DNA from: Apoderus coryli
Lineage: Eukaryota > Arthropoda > Insecta > Coleoptera > Attelabidae
Direction of reading: 5' to 3'
DNA length: 64,000 nt
NCBI GenBank assembly: GCA_911728435.2
Contig: OU452213.1
Coordinates: 4,195,834 to 4,259,833, forward strand
The position numbers and the translations under genes were made by a program. Positions 56,379 through 64,000 of the stretch are shown here, one piece after another. Numbering within the stretch: the first letter of the stretch is position 1; each line of letters starts with the position of its first letter. Below the pieces are notes generated by a model. The model saw only the letters and a program-made list of their open reading frames with translations, had not been told where the DNA came from and ran no database searches.

Positions 56379-56411
56379 TAACGTTTCAATCTATATTAGA
56401 TCATCCTCAGA
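56379..56411 (-). ncRNA. Hammerhead-like motif, foldback 4, left arm
   Basis: On the - strand: CTGAGGA, one unpaired T, 6-bp stem GATCTA/TAGATT (one G-U) with loop ATA, then GAAACGTTAGTG. The cleavage triplet is not a good NUH (GTG). Confidence 0.4.
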
Positions 56412-56711
56412 GTGCTGCAAAAAATACAAATCATATGTATATCAAGAAGGAACGCATACATTTAAAATATTATCAAAAAACAAGACAGATAACACTTAAA
56501 AAAAAAAAATGTAAGTGTTACCTCTCTTCAAATATTATAATTCGATTGTTGTTTTTTTATTTTAATGTTTTGAATTTATGTTCCTGTTTTAATGTGTTTT
56601 GTTTCTTTTTTTTTTTCTTATGTATAATTTTCAATTAATTGTTTTTTGATAATATTTTAAATGTATGCGTTCCTTCTTGATATACATATGATTTGTATTT
56701 TTTGCAGCACT

Positions 56712-56746
56712 CTGAGGATGAACTAATATAGATCGAAACGTTAGTG
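56712..56746 (+). ncRNA. Hammerhead-like motif, foldback 4, right arm
   Basis: CTGAGGA, T, GAACTA-ATA-TAGATC (one mismatch), GAAAC, GTTAGTG. Mirror copy of the left-arm motif. Confidence 0.4.
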
Positions 56747-57142
56747 ATATTTAAAACTGAGTTTTATTGTTTACGACCTACAACCCAAATAAAGAAAAAA
56801 CTTACTTAAATATTTAACAGAAGGTCAAAAAAACTTAGCAAAATAAATAAAAATAGTATGAACACAAAACGCTAGCAGGAGACCATTTTATCCTTCTGCC
56901 AGCATCTCCCAAATATTTGGGTTTCAGCAATGCTCGGACGGTGGTCTCCACCGTCGATGTCTAATGCCAAATAATGAAAAATTAAAAGGATTTCATGTCC
57001 GTAAATATAATAAATGAAAATAATTTCGTGGCAAAGCGGACTAAAATGCTAGTTTTACCTACACAAGGAATTTTGTTTAATTTAGCAGGGCCCCAGTCTA
57101 ATTCAATAGAACCAGACCGAGGCATGGGTCGACAGATACTGA

Positions 57143-57970
57143 CATGCATTACTATGTACATGTAGATGATACGTGTTTACATGTGTCTACTGTTGTGTAT
57201 CCCATTGTGCTTAAATGCAGGCCGATATTTGTAGATGGGCAACGACTATGACGAGCTCATAACAAGAGCGAAACGAATTCGTCAGTATCTGTCGACCCAT
57301 GCCTCGGTCTGGTTCTATTGAATTAGGCTGAGGCCCTGCTAAATTAAACAAAATTCCTTGTGTAGGTAAAACCAGCATTTTAGTCCGCTTTGCCACGAAC
57401 AGTGCTGCCGTTTTAGTACAATTGTACTGAATTTAGTACAAAATTGACAAATTCAGTACGTCAGTACTACATTTTGAGCAAACCCCCAATTTCAGTACGA
57501 AATCCCAAAAAGGCAATAAAGCCTAGCACAATCTAGTGGATAAACTCAACTGGGTTTACATATGCTACAAATGGTAATGATGCAGTAGTCCTGCGAGCAT
57601 TACTTGGCATGATTTTGTAATTCCCCGAAATTTAAAATTTAATAATACTTTTTGAGGCAATAATCAGCTTACCACATGGTAGTGCTGCAGCTGCTGGTCT
57701 GACCGATGAATTTATTTAGTTTTTTCTTTGTTATAATAAAAAAAATATTTTATTTCACCTTTCGTTCGTTCTGAAATGCACAGAACGCTATTTTCAAGAA
57801 AAACTCTTGATAGATTTTTGAGTTCCCGTCATTCAGTACATTTTGTACGAATTCGGTACATTTTCTGTCACAGACTCAGTACGCTTTGCAAACTAGCAGC
57901 GGCAGCGTTGGCCACGAAATTATTTTCATTTATTATATTTACGGACATGAAATCCTTTTAATTTTTCATT
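57143..57970 (+). mobile_element. Retrozyme-like copy facing the previous one, split by a hAT MITE
   Basis: + strand unit fragments at 57143-57399 and 57911-57970. Its hammerhead (about 57250-57291) has lost GTACTC, so the core reads TATGACGA and the invariant C is gone. The halves are separated by a 511-bp insertion with an 8-bp duplication. Confidence 0.85.
57400..57910. mobile_element. hAT-type MITE, 511 bp
   Basis: Target duplication GCCACGAA at 57392-57399 and 57911-57918. Inverted ends CAGTGCTGCCG and CAACGCTGCCG (complement of the right end) match at 9 of 11 positions. The interior is rich in AGTACA motifs and codes for no recognised protein. Confidence 0.85.
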
Positions 57971-58605
57971 ATTAATTAATATCATGCACGTTGTCGAACT
58001 GACAGCAGAATCTGATAAAGGAGTCGTAAGTAATTGGATAATGTGCTCCTTTTTTAAGAAAATTATGGAGTTTTTATTTCTCAATCAATTTTATTCTGCT
58101 ACTCAACTTCATAAAGAAAGAATAATAATAATAAAAAAATCTGAGAATATAAACTGTCCTAATCATATAACATTTTAGCACAGAGAAATAGATTCCAGAT
58201 ACTGGATAAATCGTTTTCCAGACATCTGGCACATCTGTTCTATATAAATACAGTCTCAGTACAGAGGCGGAACTACACGTATCTTATGTTATTTTATCTA
58301 AGATTTGATACAGCAAAAACTATTAAAATCGACCCGCACTGTATATTACCACACTTTTTAAGGTTTGATGAAATAAAACTTAATTTGCAAGCTAAATTAC
58401 CGTTGGCTATATTGGGTAAACAACATGCTTATTATATGAATAATATTGACTTCATTAAGCACGCCACTAATGGAAAAACCTTTTAAGCGAAATTTGAGTG
58501 TAACAATCAGCATTTATGTCTGTAAGCTACAGAGTATGGTTCGTTTAATGTATCTGTGTTCAATTACGGTAGGCGATTTCTAAATTTTAGTGAAAAAACT
58601 AATTA
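57971..58605. other. No recognised gene
   Basis: A 66-codon ORF at 58286-58486 (+) has no recognisable motif and no splice context that I can support. Confidence 0.35.
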
Positions 58606-58652
58606 AAATAATAATAATCTCTTTATTTATTTATTGTCTAATTGATACCCAA
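58606..58652 (-). repeat. LINE 3'-end fragment
   Basis: On the - strand the tail GACAATAAATAAATAAAGAG followed by ATTATTATT resembles the 3' ends of LINE A and LINE B. Only the terminus is present. Confidence 0.5.
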
Positions 58653-58977
58653 GAATAACACAAAAAAAATTAGCCCCGAAAGTTGTAAGACCAATACATT
58701 CGGAGATACAGCAGCTTTAGTGAAACACCCTTTATATCCCATGTAAGATAACTTCAATATAATAGAGACAAAAATAAATGGTCCTGGAAAATGCTAACGT
58801 TGCAAAAAATATATTTTCACCCTTACTCGTTTCAGCCTGAAAGAATGTACAATAAAATTAATGAAAGCCTTTATCATTCACAGTAAAAATCTCTAGCATT
58901 TCGTTTGTTTCCTCTTTTATGCGTTATAGTTTAGTTACATTCGGGAAAATTAGGCAATTTTATCTAATAGGAATGAA
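58653..58977. other. No recognised gene
   Basis: AT-rich sequence upstream of LINE E. Confidence 0.35.
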
Positions 58978-60105
58978 CACTTACATTCAACTGAGATAAA
59001 AATATCATCTGGCGTCCCCCAGGGATCACACTTGGGACCACTGTTTTTTAATATTTTCGTTAATGACATCGCCAGATGTTTTACTTCGAGCGATTTTCTC
59101 TTGTTCGCTGATGACCTTAAACTATTTACGATAGTCAACAAAACTGAAGATTGCGAGAGATTGCAGTCTAACCTCGGGACTCTTCACGAGTGGTGTGTTG
59201 GGAATGATATGCATCTGAATGTTGATAAGTGTTGTGTTATGTCCTTTTCGAGATCAAGACGGACCACTCTTTTCGATTACTCACTGAACCAGACTTCCCT
59301 TAAATTGGTTACTACATTTAAGGATCTTGGAGTCATGCTTGATAGTGGTTTGACCTTTATTCCACATATAACTTCAATGGTCTCAAGATCTCTGAAGGTT
59401 CTTGGCTTCATTAAACGTTGCTCACGAGAGTTCACATATGTCGATTCTCTGAGGCTTCTTTACACAACTTTGGTCAGACCGTGCCTTGAGTATGCGTCGG
59501 CTGTCTGGTCTCCACATTATACTGTGCATCTAGTAAAAATTGAGCAGGTACAGCACAAATTTCTTAGATACCTAGCCTACAAACTGCATATAGACTTTAT
59601 TTTTGAGAATCGTTTTGAATTATATGCCGACTTAGAGTCCTACCTTGGCATTGACACGCTGGGTGATCGACGACAGACATGATTTGATTTTATTGTATGA
59701 CCTTATTAATGGAAGGTTGAATTGTCCAGATCTTTTGGGCAAGATTGGAATTCATGTTCCAGACACATTCCAGAACAAATTATGGTTGCAATTCATTTTT
59801 GACGCGCTCAATGCGTCTCGCCAATGACAGTGAAGACACTGGATTTTTTTGTCCCGAGAAATACCTTTTTGGGTTCAGTAGGGCACCTCTTTGATAATTG
59901 ATATGTTGTGTTGTACCATATTGCTTTATAATAGTGAAGTATTGATCGTGTAGATTATTATTATCCATTTTATTTGTGATTGATTTTTATTTGACATTTT
60001 TCGATTGTCTAATTCTTTTGAAGTGTTTTATTGTAGAACTATTTATATTTATTGTAATTTTGTATAAAATGGGCGTTTGCCCGTAAATAAATAAATAAAA
60101 TAACT
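58978..60105 (+). mobile_element. LINE E, 5'-truncated within the RT
   Basis: Starts inside RT just before SGVPQGSHLGPLFFNIFVND (59010), keeps the catalytic LLFADDLKLFTIV (59097) and runs open to 59681 through LNVDKCCVMSFSRS and YASAVWSPHYTVHL. A frameshift near 59670 leads into LYDLINGRLNCPDLLGKIGI. The 3' end is GTAAATAAATAAATAAAATA near 60085-60105, a different tail from LINE A. The intact 216-codon frame suggests a fairly young insertion. Confidence 0.85.
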
Positions 60106-61711
60106 TATGAGTTATTAGCCGGGAAACTTCCAACAATCTATTGTGTATGTATGTCGCAACAATTCTTTTAAAGGATGAAAACAGTAAACGCTGAATGAAA
60201 TACAGTTATTTTTTTTTTGCGAAAACCCATAGACGAAATCAGGAAGAACAACCGAAACATTTGCATTTTTCACACACAACCATCTAATTATCATTTTATA
60301 AAATTTCAGAAATGTTCTTACAGAAAATGTACTGGTAATTAATTTTATTGACAAACAAGATCTCTACTGATAATCAACCTATAATAAAGCTAAATTTTAT
60401 TTTTATTCCAGGGTTTATGAATCTTTGAAAACAAATCAGCATATAAATTTCCTTCTATAGTCTTTAACGACTATTTTCTAGTTTTTTTAACATATTGTCT
60501 TATGAAACTGCACAATTAAGTCATAATTAAAAAATAGACTAAGTGATGGACCTTTTGCTAAAACAAAATTCTATCTACACCTCTGACACTCTGATTGATA
60601 AACATTTTGATTGAAACCTAAGAAAATATTGTTATCATGTTTAAAATCACTCAACTAACAGACTTACCCTCCGGGTGACTAATTGTGCTAAACGTTCCCG
60701 AAACCAAAATACAAATAATACAATAATAAATTAATTTAAGCGCAGGTTAATGTTTGAACTATTGCGGAAACATTTGCGAAGCGTTACTCAATTATTGACA
60801 CAACAAACTATTTGAGACCGGCACAGGTCTAATGCTTGGCGGCTACTAAAACGGAATGTGTGTAAACTTTTGCGGGACTAACTTTTGTGGCTCCATTGTG
60901 CGCCGGTTTGTTAAATTTTAATTTGTGTTCTTTTTAATAAATGAATGAATGAAGCAATATTTTAAAATGGTTCCACTTTCTTTACTGCCTGCACGTTTTC
61001 TTCCCCAGCATGTCATGTCAAAGCTGGGACGCAGCACATCATCATAAACATCTTATAAAAATTTGTTTTGCTTTTTTTAGAGGCGTATAACTTTAAATAG
61101 CAATAAAACCTGGGAAATGTATTTAATTAATGTACATGAAATTGGCTTTGTGGAAAAGGCAAATTTATGGCATGAATATTTGCCAATCCGCCTCCATAAA
61201 ACCACTCTCTGTAATAAACGTTTGGGACACAGTAGTGGTTAAGATATTTGTAATCTAATTTTACAAATAGTTTCACCCTATAAAAATAAACCCTCTAAAC
61301 TTTATCCTGTAGTAGTTTGTAATTTATTGGATATAAACCAAACCTACCTACTTCATTCCTAGGCATGTATTATAGGAGTACGTATGTATATATACTTTAA
61401 TTAAGAGTTATTCGTCAGTGTAAACTAAATGTAGCAACTTGTAAAGGCTTCGGGACAAATTTTCTTAAAAGGTCTTGTTAATTACTTCGGAAACACAGCT
61501 TCAATATATTACGATAAACGAACTGTAAATAATTTTTACGCTTAGCATTAAAAAATATGAAGGCTCACACGAAACAAGGCAATTTAAAGACATTTCTGGT
61601 TTGGAAAGGACAAAACACCGAAGCACGTCAACTTTGTTTTCGAAGTGAAAATAAGATCCGACTATTTTTGAATCCCCAAAATCAAACCCCACGGGGGGCT
61701 GCCATCGACTC
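60106..61711. other. Mostly unassigned sequence
   Basis: On the - strand around 60665-60740 a hydrophobic run IYYCIICILVSGTFSTIS ends at a consensus donor (GGTAAGT), which could be a signal-peptide exon, but no in-frame ATG is present, so I do not call it. No other features. Confidence 0.3.
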
Positions 61712-61715
61712 TTAA

Positions 61716-62276
61716 CCCTGCAGCACTCGCGCTATGAGCATTTCTCTCACGCTTCACCTAAAATCGCAAGATTTCACGATATAGACACTGGATGAGCCTA
61801 CCTCGCTCTCTAGCTGACTTTGTGTTCACCTTGCGCCCCCTGAGTAGTTAAATTCAAAATTCAGTACAGTGTGTTCTGCGATATAATATGAAGTTTGTTG
61901 ATCAAGTGCAGGTTTGTGAGTGATTCTCTCATTGCGCGAGTTCTGGCGTTTGTATTTTCCAAATATATAAAAACAATACAGAAATTATTGAGGATCGTCA
62001 AATGTTTCTGAGGATGAAAGCAGTTGATGAAACCACACTTGGTATACCGAGCTTCAGTAATATGTATGCCATTCAACAGAAGACAGCGAAGTAGAAAACT
62101 GGTAGGCATTCCTGAACCCGAACGTGTAACGGCAGAAGATTAAGCTGGTTTTTGTGGATTTTGCCCAAGAAGAAAAAAACCGAAAAATCAAAAAAAGATG
62201 CAGCACTTCGTTAAAAATTATGCACAATAAAAAAAATACACAATAATAAATAGTGAGAGAAATGCTCACGCGCGAG
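61716..62276 (+). mobile_element. piggyBac-like remnant, TTAA-flanked
   Basis: TTAA lies at 61712-61715 and 62277-62280. The left end CCCTGCAGCACTCGCGC and subterminal TGAGCATTTCTCTCAC are matched by the inverted right end (CTCGCGCGTGAGCATTTCTC), which lacks the first ten bases. At about 62135-62229 the + strand reads AGFCGFCPRRKKPKNQKKMQ, like the cysteine-rich C terminus of piggyBac transposases. The rest of the gene is deleted. It is a non-autonomous derivative. Confidence 0.65.
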
Positions 62277-62280
62277 TTAA

Positions 62281-62771
62281 AATCTTATTTAAGCCTCTTT
62301 TCAATGCCGTTCATTTTTGAAGTTTTTATTTGACATTTGGCCGAACCACATAGAAGTAAATAAAGTTTCTTTAAAAAATTGAATAAGGTGAATTGATAAA
62401 GGGTAGACGACCTCACCCAAATGCCAAAAAACTCTAAAAATGAGACGGCGTTGAAAATAGGCTTTAATAACCTTTCAAATTATGTGCTTCTCGACCCTAC
62501 ATTCCATTTATTCCCGTGTATGGTCTGAATTTTTTGGCGGAGGTATATAAAAACTATGTTCACGTTCGGTCTTAGGTATATCTACATAATCTACAAAATC
62601 TCACTAAAAACGAAAACTCTGACGCCACTGAACATATTTATGTATTGATCGAAACTTCATTATGTCGTTACTGAAAACTTTACAAAGTAAATGAAACTTT
62701 ATATATGCATCAATAGATGTCGCATCAGTAGGCCACTAGAAACACTTGAAAAATTGAATCATAGTTGTCGT
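62281..62771. other. No recognised gene
   Basis: Sequence between the piggyBac remnant and LINE F. Confidence 0.35.
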
Positions 62772-64000
62772 TGCAGAGGATGTTCTGATCGAGCCGGATA
62801 GTTATCACCCTCCTTTGGTTGTTCATATACCATTCAGAACCCACAAAGTGGCTTCTTCTCGTCAAGCGGAAAGGTTTTACTACGATTTTAAGTCGGCCGA
62901 CTTTGAGTATTGAATGACCGTCTTGGTGGCATTCGGTGGGATTTTCTTCTCTCCTATCGGTCGGTGGATGACATGGTCGACACCTTTTACAACATCTTAT
63001 TCGACGCGTTCGAGGTTTTTGTGCCCAAGAAGAGGTGTTCCTCTAAACGATTTCCGCGGTGGTATTCACTGGAGTTGAAACAGCTCATATTTGAAAAGAA
63101 GAGGGCTCACAAGCGTTACAAATTCACAGGCTCGCAGACCCATTATGCTGACTTTAGCAGACTCAGAAGTGAATGTAATCGCCTTTCTCGCGTTTGCTAT
63201 ACGTCTTTTACAAATGCAATTGAGAGTGAGCTGCCTCAGAACATTGGAGCTTTTTGGAGGTTCATTAATTCTAAAAGAGGATCTTCAGACCTGCCCTCGC
63301 GTCTATCATGGGGTGAACGAACGAGCGACGCCGATCAGTGTGGGGCGGATTTGTTTGCTGCGTATTTTGAATCAGTGTATAACGACAGATGTCTTGACTC
63401 TCCGGTTGGCTGTGTCGGGGACACTCTAGTGAATGTTTCCGATCATCACATCTCTCTCTCTCAGATATTTTAGAGGCAATTGTTGGCTTGGAAGTGAGGA
63501 AGTCGGCCGGTCCCGACGGAATCCCAGCCTTGCTTCTCAGGAATTGTAGCTTTTCGCTTGCTAGACCGCTTCAAATTATTTTCAATCATTCGGTCTCCAC
63601 TGGCACTTTCCCTGTATTATGGAAAACTAGTTTCATTAGCCCTATTTTTAAATTCGGCAACAGAAATGAAGTAACAAATTACCGACCAGTTTATATATTG
63701 AATTCAATTCCGAAACTATTCGAAAACCTGATCACTCGTTATCTGACGGCCACTCTAGGGCCATTAGTGATCTCCGATCAATTTGGATTTCAGGCAGGTA
63801 AATCTACCGAGCTCAATCTCCTGGAATTCACAAACTACTTGTCCCGGGCTTTGGAGCACGGATATCAAGTTCATACCATTTACACCGACTTCTCTAAGGC
63901 TTTCGACAGTGTCAACCATCGGCTTCTCATTGAGAAGCTTGGGATTGTTGGAGTCTCTGCGCCTATGTTGGACTGGTTGGGGAGCTACTTATGTGGTAGA
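62772..64000 (+). mobile_element. LINE F, 5' side of RT, continues beyond the window
   Basis: After a short endonuclease-end segment (PDSYHPPLVVHIPFR near 62800, stop at 62911-62913), a 187-codon frame carries the pre-RT linker (FPRWYSLELKQLIFEKKRAH, IGAFWRFINSKRG). It is broken near 63460, where an expanded CT run (ATCTCTCTCTCTCAG) shifts frame. The RT then continues: RKSAGPDGIPALLLRN, NYRPVYILNSIPKLFE (63680), GFQAGKSTELNLLEF and YTDFSKAFDSVNHRLL (63880). It is cut by the window edge before the catalytic motif. Jockey/CR1-like group. Confidence 0.85.

Larger units (their letters stand above)
56311..56812. mobile_element. Palindromic element (foldback 4) with hammerhead-like motifs
   Basis: Arms of about 170 bp (56311-56483 and 56640-56812) are near-perfect reverse complements, starting TATTTAAGTAAG. 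Each carries a hammerhead-like motif. It is inserted in an AT-rich stretch of a retrozyme copy. Confidence 0.8.
56091..57142 (-). mobile_element. Retrozyme-like copy split by foldback 4
   Basis: A - strand unit from the hammerhead side (56091) to the GTCGACAGATACTGAC end (57142), interrupted at 56311-56812 by a palindromic element. The hammerhead at its start keeps CTGACGA, stem II and GAAAC, but its stem III is broken at the junction (GAATACTAC). Confidence 0.85.

Noticed and set aside
60665..60740. Signal-peptide-like exon with consensus donor on the - strand
   Set aside because: No in-frame start codon and no link to a following exon could be shown.
1..64000. CRISPR arrays, bacterial operons, rRNA genes
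   Set aside because: No regularly spaced short repeats with unique spacers, no ribosome-binding-site-led gene strings and no rRNA-like sequence; the window is eukaryotic.

Overview
The window is animal, almost certainly insect, genomic DNA. It is AT-rich and has spliced genes with GT-AG introns, mariner, DD41D-type, hAT and piggyBac elements, and several non-LTR retrotransposon families. The order is not determined; the TE load and very large introns would suit a big-genome beetle, but that is a guess. There are no bacterial-style operons, and most long ORFs belong to decayed transposons.

Two host genes are well supported. On the + strand at 2444-7126 lies a complete eight-exon arrestin-domain (ARRDC/alpha-arrestin) gene ending in a PPxY motif. 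On the - strand, exons at 49553-49419 (tentative), 40514-40380, 29057-28714, 27542-27242, 27197-26960 and 26667-26259 join in frame. They make the 3' part of a single-pass membrane protein whose transmembrane segment resembles FNDC4/5. Its 8.9 kb and 11.3 kb introns are filled with transposons. The two genes converge across about 19 kb of TE-derived sequence.

Layout: 290-2330 LINE; 2444-7126 ARRDC gene, whose last intron holds a LINE RNase H fragment and a foldback element with hammerhead-like motifs; 8025-11381 composite element with nested inverted repeats; 12899-13565 second RNase H fragment; 15177-16358 ACGT-rich TIR element; 17367-18740 piggyBac remnant; 19474-21745 foldback plus ~500-bp tandem array; 22608-23899, 38042-39342 and 47985-49209 three copies of one DD41D element; 24937-26093 rearranged mariner; 26259-49553 membrane-protein gene; 44433-46811 higher-order tandem repeat; 49672-51220 LINE; 51737-52765 mariner; 54075-55072 third RNase H fragment; 56091-57970 nested retrozyme/foldback/hAT cluster; 58978-60105 LINE; 61716-62276 piggyBac-like remnant; 62772-64000 LINE running off the window.

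The most interesting system is a ~511-525-bp repeat family at 29811-31012, 32484-33905 and 56091-57970. At its unit junctions it carries a textbook type I hammerhead ribozyme (CTGACGA, 4-bp stem II, GAAA, palindromic stem III, GTC cleavage triplet, 6-bp stem I). It occurs as a tandem dimer with three hammerhead positions, which is the organisation of a retrozyme. Separately, four unrelated palindromic elements (5356-7022, 19474-19790, 46831-47163, 56311-56812) each carry hammerhead-like cores with a shrunken stem III, of the kind reported with Penelope-like retroelements. One of them is inserted in a retrozyme copy, and two hAT-type elements with clean 8-bp target duplications sit in other retrozyme copies.
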